A stretch of DNA of 64,000 nucleotides from Bacillota bacterium (GTDB lineage Bacteria > Bacillota > Clostridia > Christensenellales > Christensenellaceae): positions 1 through 64,000 of the forward strand of contig JAEWMJ010000048.1 in the NCBI GenBank assembly GCA_023393165.1, in the 5' to 3' direction. This document shows, in pieces, positions 16,019-24,032 of this stretch; the first letter of the stretch is position 1; each line of letters opens with the position of its first letter. Both the position numbers and the translations under genes were made by a program. The notes beneath the pieces were generated by a model. The model did no database searches, was not told where the DNA came from, and was given only the letters and a program-made list of their open reading frames with translations.

Positions 16019-17497
16019 ATGAAAACGGAAATCATAAATATCCCCCAGGGAAATATCCTGGGAACGCAAAAAAATAACGTCAGGGCATGGTACGGCATCC
16101 CTTACGCCCAGCCGCCGGTGGGCAAACTTCGGTTCAGGCGTGCGCAGCCGGCCCTGGAATGGGACGGGACCCTTGCTGCGGACAAATACGCTTCCGTATG
16201 TCCGCAGGCAAACAAGAAGTACTTTACGCAGAACGAGGACTGCCTGACCCTGAATATCTGGTCCCCCGCCGCGGGAGCAGAAAAGAAAGCCGTATTGTTC
16301 TATATTCACGGCGGCTCTTTTTACGCCGGTTCGGGCAACGAAGCCCGGTATAACGGAAATAAGCTTGCGGGGCGGGAAGACGTAGTCGTCGTTACGGTGA
16401 ACTACCGGCTGGGGGCGCTTGGATTTTTGGATTTTTCCTGCCTGGATGAAAACTTCGAGGCAAACTGCGGCCTTTCGGACGCGGTGATTGCCCTCAAATG
16501 GGTGTATGAAAACATCGGTGCGTTCGGCGGAGATAAGGATAAAATCACCGTAATCGGGCAATCCGCCGGCGCGATTATCACTTCCGCATTGCTGGTGATG
16601 CCCGCCGCTATACCTTATATTTCAAAGGCCATTATTATGAGCGGAGGTCCCGTATGGATGCACGACAAGGCGAACGCGCAGAAGATTTCCGGCGAATTCT
16701 TAAAATTTATGCAGATAAACTCATCGGACGAACTTCTGAGCATCCCGGCGGAGAAACTGGTTGCAAAGCAAAAAAGGTTTATCGCCCGATGTCCGCAGGG
16801 CGAAGGCACCTTTTCCATAGAGGTGGACCATGATTTCGTGCCCGAATATCCCATTCCTGCGTCCCTGAAAGGCGCTTCCAGGGATGTTCCGGTTTTGATC
16901 GGCAATACGAAGGACGAACTCTCCTTTGCCTTCAGCAAACTTTTGTCCCCCATCATGAAAGTAAAAAACGTTGTGATGGCCGTTATTACAAACGAGCAGA
17001 AAGAGATCCGGAAAAAAATATATTCCGTGTATCAAAAATACGGCAGAAAAGCGAAATCCGCGCTCGCGTCCGATTATGTGTTCAAAATGACCAGTTTATG
17101 GCTGGCGCAGGCAAGAAACGCCTTTGCGAACACCTGGATGTACCGGTTCGACTATTCTCCCCTGATTGCCAGGCTGACCGCGCTGCGCGCGATCCATTCC
17201 ACGGATATTCCTTTCCTGTTCGGAAATTTTGCGGCGATCCCATCCGTGTTTATGTACATATTCTCCCCCGCCTTTTTTACGATAAGGCGGATATCCCGTG
17301 AACTGCAAAAGGATTTTACCACCTTTGCGAAAACGGGCGCGCTGAACTGGCGCATGTGCGCAGGCAAAAACACCCCGGCAAAATGCTACGACAAGAAATG
17401 CAGCGTACGGCCGATGATCGATCCCCTGATCGTAGCACGGCATGAAAAAAGCGAATTCAAGAAAAAGTGCTTTGCGGGCGTTCCGATAAACAATTGA
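16019..17497 (+). CDS. Type-B carboxylesterase
   Basis: A 492-residue alpha/beta hydrolase of the carboxylesterase/para-nitrobenzyl-esterase family. Recognisable are the EDCLTLNIWSP signature (about residues 76-86), the oxyanion-hole region IHGGSFYAGSG, the nucleophile elbow GQSAGA (Ser near residue 183), a Glu in GNTKDE, and the His in HSTDIPFLFG near residue 390. No signal peptide is visible, so the enzyme is probably cytoplasmic. It appears monocistronic, with its own promoter and leader. The ribosome-binding site before the ATG is weak. The ester substrate is unknown. Confidence 0.88.
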   Translation: MKTEIINIPQGNILGTQKNNVRAWYGIPYAQPPVGKLRFRRAQPALEWDGTLAADKYASVCPQANKKYFTQNEDCLTLNIWSPAAGAEKKAVLFYIHGGSFYAGSGNEARYNGNKLAGREDVVVVTVNYRLGALGFLDFSCLDENFEANCGLSDAVIALKWVYENIGAFGGDKDKITVIGQSAGAIITSALLVMPAAIPYISKAIIMSGGPVWMHDKANAQKISGEFLKFMQINSSDELLSIPAEKLVAKQKRFIARCPQGEGTFSIEVDHDFVPEYPIPASLKGASRDVPVLIGNTKDELSFAFSKLLSPIMKVKNVVMAVITNEQKEIRKKIYSVYQKYGRKAKSALASDYVFKMTSLWLAQARNAFANTWMYRFDYSPLIARLTALRAIHSTDIPFLFGNFAAIPSVFMYIFSPAFFTIRRISRELQKDFTTFAKTGALNWRMCAGKNTPAKCYDKKCSVRPMIDPLIVARHEKSEFKKKCFAGVPINN

Positions 17498-17587
17498 TTC
17501 CTTTTACGATCTTATAGACTTTTTAAACCCTCAGGAGGCAAGCTGTTATAACAAAGGGCTTGTCTCTTAATATTTATAAACTCGGCT

Positions 17588-17833
17588 TATAATGATGTAA
17601 CTGTTGACAAATATGCTATTATGCCTAATCATATTCATTTGATTGTATTTCTACATAACGGGCCGATTGGGACTTTACGGAGCGATGTGGGCATCGCTCC
17701 CTACAAAACATCAATACCAACTATAATACGTTCATTAAAAACAATCATTTCAAAAAAATGTGGATTTTCATTTTGGCAGACGTCTTATCATGACCACATC
17801 ATCCGTGATGAAGAAGATGGCTGGCATCCCTGA
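17588..17833 (+). pseudogene. Fragment of a REP-associated tyrosine transposase (RAYT, Y1_Tnp family)
   Basis: Codons before and after 17621 read VDKYAIMPNHIHLIVF, the conserved core of IS200-like RAYT transposases with the His-x-His metal motif. Further on come IIRSLKTIISKK, FWQTSYHDHIIRDEED, then a premature stop. The N-terminal part is missing and the C-terminal region holding the rest of the active site is lost at 17819, where a repeat element begins. A perfect REP-like palindrome lies inside the reading frame. It is clearly inactive. Confidence 0.75.
17679..17706. repeat. REP-like palindrome inside the RAYT remnant
   Basis: GGAGCGATG and CATCGCTCC form a perfect 9-bp stem with a TGGG loop, followed by CTACAA. 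The CCCTACAA end is shared with the repeat at 42021-42055. Association of such palindromes with RAYT genes is established for other bacteria. Confidence 0.65.
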
Positions 17834-18002
17834 ACTGCCTGAAGAGAAAGGACCCAAGGCCCCTTCGGGCCGATTAAAGGGGTTTATCCGGAGCGGAGCC
17901 GACCGCCGCCAGTGGCGGATTCAGGGAGGCGAACGCTCGCTGAGTATGAGACGAGCGGAAATGAGCCCTGCCGAATGAACCGTGAGACCATAACGAAGTG
18001 GG
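17819..18002 (+). repeat. Modular dispersed element, copy 1
   Basis: Begins GGCTGGCATCCCTGA and runs to GGGGTTTA at 17886. It then has a diverged middle and a second module (17934-18002) of the form CGCTGAG...GAATGAACC...ACGAAGTGG. The first module matches copies at 45160 (plus) and 56958 (minus). The second matches 45356-45421. It interrupts the RAYT fragment, so it arrived later. Confidence 0.6.
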
Positions 18003-18060
18003 GTTTCGGGAGAACTGCTGTGCGTTGAGAAAACAGGACACACTAAACGGCTAGTTTTCT

Positions 18061-18113
18061 CTCCCTAAGCCGGCTTCGCCGACAGCTCCCTCGTCAGAGG
18101 GAGCCTTGGAGAA
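18061..18113. repeat. Double-hairpin REP-like repeat
   Basis: Contains the perfect stem GCTCCCTC / GAGGGAGC (18085-18104) with a 4-nt loop, next to a second GC-rich palindrome around GCCGGCTTCGCCGAC. I recall near-identical sequences as common intergenic repeats in gut Clostridia, a recollection that was not searched. The span 17498-18142 holds only the RAYT remnant and repeats. Confidence 0.5.
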
Positions 18114-18142
18114 AGATACTGGCACGAGCAATTATTAATCCG

Positions 18143-18313
18143 TCAGGGATTGCGCTGTTTTATATCCGTCCTCTTTTTTTCATGCTTTGTTGCGTGCACG
18201 CCTATGATCTGTCCGTCTTTTATCCCGACGTCCGCGTTATCCTTCGGCTTCATTTTTCGAAGCTCCGAGTTGCTTTTTCCGTGATCCCCCATCCTGTTTT
18301 TGTTGTTGTCCAT
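18143..18313 (-). CDS. Small hydrophilic protein of unknown function
   Basis: A 56-residue, highly charged reading frame (MDNNKNRMGDHGKSNSELRK at the start, rich in Lys, Asp, Asn and Gly) with no membrane segment, Cys or motif I recognise. AAAGAAAGGA precedes the chosen ATG at 18313. A longer start at 18343 lacks a ribosome site. The purine-rich ribosome site can pair with CCTTTCTTT in the leader (see 18327-18368). It may be a real small gene or a chance frame. The coding-like composition and plausible leader favour the former only modestly. Confidence 0.45.
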   Translation of the reverse strand: MDNNKNRMGDHGKSNSELRKMKPKDNADVGIKDGQIIGVHATKHEKKRTDIKQRNP

Positions 18314-18326
18314 AAAATAAAAAAAT

Positions 18327-18368
18327 CCTTTCTTTGATATCATTACTTAGTATTGATAGAAAGAAAGG
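18327..18368 (-). promoter_or_regulatory. Hairpin that would mask the ribosome-binding site of the small ORF
   Basis: On the minus strand CCTTTCTTT (18368-18360) is the exact complement of AAAGAAAGG (18335-18327), the ribosome-binding region before the ATG at 18313. The pairing would occlude translation initiation. Confidence 0.4.
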
Positions 18369-18480
18369 AAAATATTTTATATCGGGACGAAAAAACAGGG
18401 TATAATTGCATCCTGTTTAGCCAAAAGACAAAATATTGAACATTTAAAATCCTCTATAGTATAAATATCTCATAGTGTGA

Positions 18481-18598
18481 AGGCTGCTGAAAGCGCCAAA
18501 TACGAGGCGTTTCGAGCATTGGGACGGAAGCGTAGTTTAGCCCTACGCTGAGGACCAAGCGGAGAAACAACAAAGTAGTTGGCGTTTTTCAGCAGCCT
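18481..18598. mobile_element. MITE-like palindromic element (118 bp)
   Basis: The ends are inverted repeats: AGGCTGCTGAAAGCGCCAA on the left, and the complement of AGGCTGCTGAAAAACGCCAA on the right. The interior has a further hairpin (GCGTAG / CTACGC). It encodes nothing. The right end contains the last two sense codons and the TGA of the MOSC-MogA gene. From memory, similar sequences recur in other Firmicute genomes, which was not checked. Confidence 0.6.
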
Positions 18599-19518
18599 GA
18601 ACCTCCGCATTCGGTCTCTTCGCCTTTTAGTATTCCCAAAGCATGCGGCAATACTTCCAAAAGGACTTCCAGGCCTTCCCGAACGCCTTTCACGCTTCCC
18701 GGCAGATTGATGATCACCGTTTGATTCTTTATCCCGCAAACGCCCCTTGAGAGTATTGCGCGGGGATTTTTTTTATACCCTTCCATACGCATCGCTTCGG
18801 AAAAACCGGGAATCTGCCTGTCCAGAACGGCTAAGGTAGCCTCCGGGGTCACGTCCCGTTTGGAAAACCCCGTGCCTCCGGTGGTAAAAATAACGTCTAT
18901 CCCCTCGCCCGGAAGGCACCAGCAGGCAAGCGTCTCCCTGATGCGTTCCGCGTCGTCGGGCAGCACTTCGTATTTTACGGTTCGGCAGCCGATCCTTTTG
19001 ATCATTTCCCTGACCGTATCCCCGCTTTTATCTTCCCGTTCTCCTCTTGAACCCTTGTCGCTCAGGGTCAGCACACCGGCGCGTATCACGGGCAGGATTT
19101 GGATGGCGTCTCCCGGTTTTACTTCCCCGCCTGCAATTATACGCGCGAATACGCCGCGCCGGGGCATGATGCAGTCTCCGACCAATTTTTTGATCTCGCA
19201 TGCGCCGTGGCATTCCTTCCCGATCTGGGTGATCTCCAGAACGCATGTTCCGGCCTTCAACATATCGCCTTTTTGAACGTCCGCAAGCGCAAGGCCCTCT
19301 GTCGTGATATTTTCCGCAAAATCACCGGGTTTGAGATCCGCTTTTCCCTGCCCGGCGGCGCGGATGCTCTCAATATCCAGCAGGCTCACCTGCCGGTGCC
19401 ATCCTCCGCCGTGCGCGTCGCCCTCAAGCCCGAATCCTTCGATTACAAGCGCCCGTTCCACCGGATGTTTGACCGTGCCTTTATTTTCGCTTATATTGAC
19501 CGAAAAAATCTTTCCCAC
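18589..19518 (-). CDS. MOSC domain fused to MogA/MoaB-type molybdopterin adenylyltransferase
   Basis: A 309-residue two-domain protein for molybdenum cofactor assembly. Residues 1-148 are a MOSC domain (VEGF-like VIEGFGLEGDAHGGGWHRQVSLL, then KECHGACEIKKL). Residues about 150-309 are a MogA/MoaB domain with GVLTLSDKGSRGEREDKSG, the TTGGTGFSKRDVTPEA substrate loop and NLPGSVKGV. MogA adenylylates molybdopterin before Mo insertion. MOSC domains handle sulfur or mature cofactor. The moaA gene lies 14 bp upstream, so they form an operon. The final residues and stop codon are supplied by a MITE-like repeat, which may have replaced the original terminus. Confidence 0.9.
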   Translation of the reverse strand: MGKIFSVNISENKGTVKHPVERALVIEGFGLEGDAHGGGWHRQVSLLDIESIRAAGQGKADLKPGDFAENITTEGLALADVQKGDMLKAGTCVLEITQIGKECHGACEIKKLVGDCIMPRRGVFARIIAGGEVKPGDAIQILPVIRAGVLTLSDKGSRGEREDKSGDTVREMIKRIGCRTVKYEVLPDDAERIRETLACWCLPGEGIDVIFTTGGTGFSKRDVTPEATLAVLDRQIPGFSEAMRMEGYKKNPRAILSRGVCGIKNQTVIINLPGSVKGVREGLEVLLEVLPHALGILKGEETECGGSGC

Positions 19519-19532
19519 TTTGTTTCTCCCTT

Positions 19533-20498
19533 TTATCCGCCCACCTGGTTCATATACCTTGTGTTTTGGCTCGTTTTTTTAGCCGACAGCTCATGCTTCT
19601 CCGGCTTTGCTTCAACCGCCCGCACAATGGCCTGCCGTATCTTCTCCCTGTCCGGCGGCCTAAGGCAAGGCTTTAAATCGATCTCCGTATCCGCATGCAG
19701 GCAGGGAATCAGTTTTCCGTCGGCAGTCAGCCGCAGCCGGTTGCAGTCCCCGCAGAATGACCGGCTCAGGGCATGGATAAAGCCGACAAAGCCCGCATAT
19801 CCTTCCGTCCTGTAGTATTCCGCGGGCCCGGTCCCGCTCTCGGTTTCGGCGCGAGCAAGCGGAGGCAGTTTCCCGACGATCTCTTCCGTGGAGATGTACC
19901 GGTTTTCCTCCTTTTTGGCTTCCCCGATGGGCATCAGTTCTATAAAACGCAGATACAGCTCACGGCGGCGTATCAGTTCCATGAATCCGTCCAGCTCGCC
20001 GTCGTTGAACCCGCGCATCACAACCACATTCAGTTTAATTTTATCAAAGTTTTGACGGTACGCTTCTTCGATTCCGGCAAGAACGGCCTTCAGGTCTCCG
20101 CCGCAGGTAAACTCCGCGTACTTTTCCGGGTCCAGCGTATCCAAGCTGACGTTGAGATTCGAAACGCCCGCTTTTTTCAGGCCGGCGGCATATTCGCCCA
20201 GCAGTATCCCGTTTGTGGTAAGGTTGATCTCAGGAGCGCCTGGCATCGCGCGCAGCCTCTCAATAAAGCCGGTGATCCCCTTGCGCACCAGCGGTTCCCC
20301 GCCCGTAAGCCTGAACCTATTGATGCCCAGATCCACGCATTCGCGAAGCACCGCCTCTATTTCTTCGTACCTTAAGATATCCTCGTGTTTTTTGGGCGCT
20401 ACGCCCTCCGGAGGCATGCAGTAGCGGCAGCGCAGATTGCATCTGTCCGTAACCGCCACGCGGATATAATTTATGTTTCTTCCCAAATGATCTTTCAT
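19533..20498 (-). CDS. moaA: GTP 3',8-cyclase, molybdenum cofactor biosynthesis
   Basis: A radical-SAM enzyme (321 residues from the start chosen) that converts GTP into the cyclic intermediate for pyranopterin synthesis with MoaC. The N-terminal cluster motif CNLRCRYC provides Cys20, Cys24 and Cys27. The C-terminal SFCGDCNRLRLTADGKLIPC provides the second [4Fe-4S] cluster. TGGEPLVRK is the SAM-binding segment. The ATG at 20498 (MKDHLGRNIN) aligns with family starts. An 11-residue longer start at 20531 has no ribosome site. It serves the Mo enzymes in this window, chiefly the xanthine dehydrogenases, since nitrogenase uses a different cofactor. Confidence 0.93.
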   Translation of the reverse strand: MKDHLGRNINYIRVAVTDRCNLRCRYCMPPEGVAPKKHEDILRYEEIEAVLRECVDLGINRFRLTGGEPLVRKGITGFIERLRAMPGAPEINLTTNGILLGEYAAGLKKAGVSNLNVSLDTLDPEKYAEFTCGGDLKAVLAGIEEAYRQNFDKIKLNVVVMRGFNDGELDGFMELIRRRELYLRFIELMPIGEAKKEENRYISTEEIVGKLPPLARAETESGTGPAEYYRTEGYAGFVGFIHALSRSFCGDCNRLRLTADGKLIPCLHADTEIDLKPCLRPPDREKIRQAIVRAVEAKPEKHELSAKKTSQNTRYMNQVGG

Positions 20499-20645
20499 AG
20501 CCTCTTCCCGTACCGTAGTATGATACCGCATATGGACGGGCTTTCATGCAAAAAAGCTTCCATAGGTAGGTTTTCCCTTTTCTTTTACAGTATACCACAA
20601 AAAGTCCGGAGTATCACGGTTTTAAGCTGTATGAAACGCCTTTTG

Positions 20646-20674
20646 TTGTATTTTACGGATACGGGCATTATAAT
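20646..20674 (+). promoter_or_regulatory. Sigma-A-like promoter of the aldose epimerase gene
   Basis: -35 TTGTAT (20646-20651), 17 bp, -10 TATAAT (20669-20674). The start codon lies 36 bp downstream. The divergent moaA gene has a plausible TATACT -10 in the same gap. Confidence 0.6.
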
Positions 20675-20710
20675 GGAACTGAATTTTATACATAAATCGA
20701 GGTGTTTGGA

Positions 20711-21595
20711 ATGCTTTATGAAATCAAGGATGGAAAATCCAAGGCAAGCGTCAATACAATGGGCGGCGAAATGGTCTCGTTTATACACGGCGGGCTGGAA
20801 TACGTCTGGACAGGCGACCCCGAATACTGGTCCGGACACGCGCCCGTGCTTTTCCCCACCGTCGGCTCGCTGAAGAACCGCGAGACTGAGATCAACGGCG
20901 TCACTTATCCCATGAAAAAGCATGGTTTTGCGCGGAAAACGGAATTCAGGCTTCTGGATCTCAAGGCAAACCATGCCGTATTTTCCTTGACCTCCAACCC
21001 GGAGATCAAGAACAGCTATCCTTTTGATTTTGAACTGCAGACCGTCCAGTCGGTATACGAAGGCGGGTTTAAAACGGAATACAGGGTGATCAACACGGAC
21101 GCGCGGGATATCCTTTTTGGCATTGGCGGCCACGCAGGATTCAACTGCCCCCTGTTTGAAGGCACGCAGTTTTCGGATTATACCATCCGGTTTGAAAAAA
21201 CGGAAAACGGCCCCTTCTACTATACCCGCACGGAGGATTGCGACGGCGTGATCCACAAGGAAGACCGGGTAACCGCTCTGGAAGGCAAAAACGAACTTCC
21301 GCTTGATTATTCGCTTTTTGACAGGGACGTGCTTGTATTAGGCCGCCTTGAGTCCCGCAGCTTAAAGCTTGTCTGCAATAAAAACGGCAGGGGCATCGAG
21401 TTTATTATGAACGGCTTTACTTCCATGGGCATATGGTCGACGCCCATAAAAAAAGCGCCGTTTGTGTGCCTGGAGCCCTGGACGGTGAATCCGGACTTCA
21501 GCGACGCCTCGGGAAAATTCAGCGAAAAGCCGGGGATCACCACATTAAAGCCCGGCGGCGTCTTTACCGTTTCCTACGAAACGAAAATCATTTAG
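20711..21595 (+). CDS. Aldose 1-epimerase family protein (mutarotase-like, LacX type)
   Basis: A 294-residue beta-sandwich protein that resembles galactose mutarotases of the LacX/YeaD type. It has GHAPVLFPTVGSLKN near residue 38, KHGFARKTEF near residue 74 (candidate catalytic His), GGHAGFNCPL near residue 140 and CLEPW near residue 257. ATG at 20711 follows GAGGTG by six bases; the upstream GTG at 20702 is part of that ribosome site. It appears monocistronic, with its own promoter and terminator, and divides the moaA operon from the end of the nif-mod cluster. The sugar is unknown. Confidence 0.85.
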   Translation: MLYEIKDGKSKASVNTMGGEMVSFIHGGLEYVWTGDPEYWSGHAPVLFPTVGSLKNRETEINGVTYPMKKHGFARKTEFRLLDLKANHAVFSLTSNPEIKNSYPFDFELQTVQSVYEGGFKTEYRVINTDARDILFGIGGHAGFNCPLFEGTQFSDYTIRFEKTENGPFYYTRTEDCDGVIHKEDRVTALEGKNELPLDYSLFDRDVLVLGRLESRSLKLVCNKNGRGIEFIMNGFTSMGIWSTPIKKAPFVCLEPWTVNPDFSDASGKFSEKPGITTLKPGGVFTVSYETKII

Positions 21596-21612
21596 AGTTT
21601 GAATCGATCGAA

Positions 21613-21654
21613 GAGGGGTTGCCGCAAGGCAAACAAGAATGCGCAACCCTTTTT
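21613..21654 (+). terminator. Intrinsic terminator of the epimerase gene
   Basis: GGGTTGC (21616-21622) pairs with GCAACCC (21643-21649), followed by TTTTT. It lies about 20 bp after the stop codon. Confidence 0.65.
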
Positions 21655-21695
21655 CAGCTATTTTAACGGCTTTTCTTTCAATCATGGAATTGGCC

Positions 21696-21727
21696 GAGAC
21701 GCGTAATGCGCCCCCCTGCATTCAAAC
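21696..21727. repeat. REP-like repeat, copy 2
   Basis: GAGACGCGTAATGCGC core followed by a C-run and CATTCAAAC. It is related to 148-178 and 42021-42055 and is intergenic. Confidence 0.5.
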
Positions 21728-21765
21728 AAAAAACCGTCCTGCTAAAACTGATGCATGGATCTGCC

Positions 21766-22179
21766 TTAGCGCGGCGGCTTCTTTATTTTCTGTTTTTTAT
21801 TATGCAATCTATTCCATTCCGCATTTGCCGCAGCTTGAGAAACTGCGGTTTCTATAGTTCCATATGTCGTGTGAACGGCAATCCCTTTATCCCGGAGGGC
21901 TTTTTCGGGACCCGGGCCTATTCTCATGCAGACGACGCAGCAACAGTCTTCGGCCGCTTTTAAAATATCCGCCATACGTTCGTCCGGATCGCATTCCTCC
22001 GGCCCTGTGCAATAAGGTCTGACCGGCCTTTCCTCCAGTTTTTGGACCTTTCCGCCGTCGTATTCATAAATATGGAATGCGGTCGCGTGCCCGAAATGCT
22101 GGTCCGCCAGTACGCCCGTTTTTGTGCATACCGCAAACCTGGGAAGGGACGCCGCTTTTATTTTTTCGATTTTCTCCAT
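21766..22179 (-). CDS. NifX/NafY-like iron-molybdenum cofactor-binding protein
   Basis: A 137-residue protein of the dinitrogenase FeMo-cofactor-binding family, equivalent to the C-terminal domain often fused to NifB. Signature features are FAVCTKTGVLADQHFGHATAFHIY and AEDCCCVVCMRIGPGP, then GIAVHTTYGTIETAV. The family binds NifB-co or FeMo-co intermediates during nitrogenase assembly. The ATG at 22179 overlaps nothing and follows GGGAG. Upstream codons belong to the modC frame region. It is the last gene of the long nif-mod series. The NifB encoded at 26438-27355 lacks this domain, so this protein may substitute for it. Confidence 0.85.
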   Translation of the reverse strand: MEKIEKIKAASLPRFAVCTKTGVLADQHFGHATAFHIYEYDGGKVQKLEERPVRPYCTGPEECDPDERMADILKAAEDCCCVVCMRIGPGPEKALRDKGIAVHTTYGTIETAVSQAAANAEWNRLHNKKQKIKKPPR

Positions 22180-22193
22180 TGACCAAACTCCCA

Positions 22194-23261
22194 TTATCTC
22201 AATAATAAAAGATTTTCCGGAGGAAAAACGATATAATCCGGAACGCCCTCCCGGCTTATGAGCCGCCATTCCTCCCTGCCGGTCTCCCACCGTAAGCGGG
22301 CGTTTTCTCCGCAAACTTCCATACCGGCGTTTTCAAATGTGACGCTGACCGAAAAAGGCGCTTCGCTTACGCCGATCACGCGCATACGCATGGAATTTTC
22401 CGTATCCCCGCCAGCCGCGGGTTTAAAATAATGCGCCCTGATGCCCACGAACTTAACGCCGTCGGGCACCTCTTCCCGCGTTTTCAGTTCGACGCCCCAG
22501 TCCACAGCCCACAGCAGATAGTCCCCCTTTTTTTCCGCCCTGCCTATGTTCTTGCATCCCGTGAGCTGCGCCGCCGAGGCCGTCTGCGGGCGCTGGAAAA
22601 CGGCTTCCTTATCATCCATGCATTCGATGGACCCCCGGTTGATCACCGCGATCTCGGAACAGATCCTGTACGCCTCGTCCCTGTTATGTGTTACCAGGAC
22701 CGTGCTGCCCGTATAGCCGGACAGCATTTCCAAAAACCGCGGCTCTATCTGCCACTTCAGATAACTGTCCAGCGCGGAAAAGGGTTCGTCCAGCAGTAAG
22801 GCTTCCGGCTCATAGGCGAGGACGCGGGCGAGCGCCACCCTTTGTTTTTGTCCACCCGAAAGCTCAGACGGGTACCTGCCTTCCAGCCCTTCCAGATGGA
22901 ACATTTTGACCTTATCCCGGATCATCCCGGCCGTCTGGCCGCTTCTTTTATTCTTTTTCCGCAGCCCGAGCGCAATATTCTGCCCCACCGTCATATGCGG
23001 AAAAAGCGCGTAATTCTGGAACAGGTATCCGACATTCCTTTTTTGCGGAGGAAGATTGACGCCCGCTTTGGAATCGAACAGCACCTTGCCGTTCAGGCTG
23101 ATCATCCCTTCGTCCGGCCGGACGATCCCGGCGATGCAGCAGAGCGTCATGCTTTTACCGCTTCCGGACGCGCCCAGAAGCCCCGTAACGCCTCCCTGCG
23201 TATTAAAAGACGCTTCCAGCGTGAATCCCGGCAGCTTCCTTTTGATATCCACATGCAGCAT
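22194..23261 (-). CDS. modC: Molybdate ABC transporter ATP-binding protein
   Basis: A 355-residue ATPase energising molybdate import. Walker A GASGSGKS is at residues 30-37, signature LSGGQKQRVALARVLA near 130, and Walker B ALLLDEPFSALD near 150. A C-terminal molybdate-responsive MOP-type region follows from about residue 285 (DGVKFVGIRAHYF). The ATG at 23261 sits inside the TAATG junction with modB and follows AAAGGAGGG. A much longer open frame upstream is a shadow of modB. The order modA-modB-modC behind nifV links Mo uptake directly to nitrogen fixation. Confidence 0.94.
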   Translation of the reverse strand: MLHVDIKRKLPGFTLEASFNTQGGVTGLLGASGSGKSMTLCCIAGIVRPDEGMISLNGKVLFDSKAGVNLPPQKRNVGYLFQNYALFPHMTVGQNIALGLRKKNKRSGQTAGMIRDKVKMFHLEGLEGRYPSELSGGQKQRVALARVLAYEPEALLLDEPFSALDSYLKWQIEPRFLEMLSGYTGSTVLVTHNRDEAYRICSEIAVINRGSIECMDDKEAVFQRPQTASAAQLTGCKNIGRAEKKGDYLLWAVDWGVELKTREEVPDGVKFVGIRAHYFKPAAGGDTENSMRMRVIGVSEAPFSVSVTFENAGMEVCGENARLRWETGREEWRLISREGVPDYIVFPPENLLLLR

Positions 23262-23944
23262 TATTGCGCCCTCCTTTTTGCCTTCTGCCCATCCGGCCGC
23301 CGCGCGCCGAAAAAGTTCATCAGCCATATCACGGCGAGAGACACAGCCATGATGATTGCCACCCAGAAAAACGCGGTTTTCATATCCCCGCCCTGTACCG
23401 CGGAGTATATCGCAATGGGAATGGTCTGCGTCCGCCCCGCGATATTCCCGGCAATCATGATGGTCGCGCCGAATTCGCCAAGCGCCCGCGCAAATCCAAG
23501 AATGATCCCGGACAACGTGCCCGGCCATGCCAGCGGCATCAGTATCCTCCAGAATATATAGTTTTCGCCGAGGCCAAGCGTCCGCCCCGCATGCAGCAGA
23601 TTTTCATCCACCTGTTCAAACGCGCCCCGCGTGGTGCGGTATACCAGCGGAAAGGCCACAACGGCGGCGGCGATCACGGTGGCGGGCCAGGAAAAGACGA
23701 CGGTGAATCCTGCCTGCATCAAAAGCTGTCCCACCGGGCCGTTTTTCCCGAACAGCAGCAGAAGAAGAAAACCCAGCACTGTGGGGGGCAGCACCATCGG
23801 AAGGGTGAATACCGCGTCCAGTATGCCTTTTAGTTTTCTGCCGGTTTTCTGCGTCCATCCGGCCATGAGCAGTCCCAGAACAAACGCGATCGCCGTTGCC
23901 GGGAATACCGTTTTCAAGGATATCCATAAAGGAGAATAATCCAT
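23261..23944 (-). CDS. modB: Molybdate ABC transporter permease
   Basis: A 227-residue membrane protein with about five transmembrane segments. It carries the ABC permease loop LGLGENYIFWRILMPLAWPGTLSGIILGFARALGEFGATIMIAG split over residues 128-172, in which EAA-type contacts with ModC occur. The phrase ARALGEFGATIMIAGN is diagnostic of ModB. The start MDYSPLWISLKT matches the family. Its stop codon overlaps the modC start by one base. It follows modA by about 90 bp. Confidence 0.94.
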   Translation of the reverse strand: MDYSPLWISLKTVFPATAIAFVLGLLMAGWTQKTGRKLKGILDAVFTLPMVLPPTVLGFLLLLLFGKNGPVGQLLMQAGFTVVFSWPATVIAAAVVAFPLVYRTTRGAFEQVDENLLHAGRTLGLGENYIFWRILMPLAWPGTLSGIILGFARALGEFGATIMIAGNIAGRTQTIPIAIYSAVQGGDMKTAFFWVAIIMAVSLAVIWLMNFFGARRPDGQKAKRRAQ

Positions 23945-24032
23945 GCTTCCGCCCTCCTGAAAAGCAGGGGATACGACCGGGCGCCGGGTCCGGAGGTATC
24001 CCCCGCAGGTTGATTTTTTACCGGTGTATGAA

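Noticed and set aside
17760..17978. 72-residue ORF after the transposase fragment
   Set aside because: A different frame that runs through the repeat element and shows no transposase sequence.
19099..19815. 238-residue rightward ORF opposite the MOSC-MogA and moaA genes
   Set aside because: A shadow frame of two well-supported genes, with no ribosome site or family resemblance.
22194..23528. Long modC reading frame reaching 89 codons into modB
   Set aside because: The extension is the antisense-free overlap of another frame of modB. The true ATG lies in the TAATG junction at 23261.
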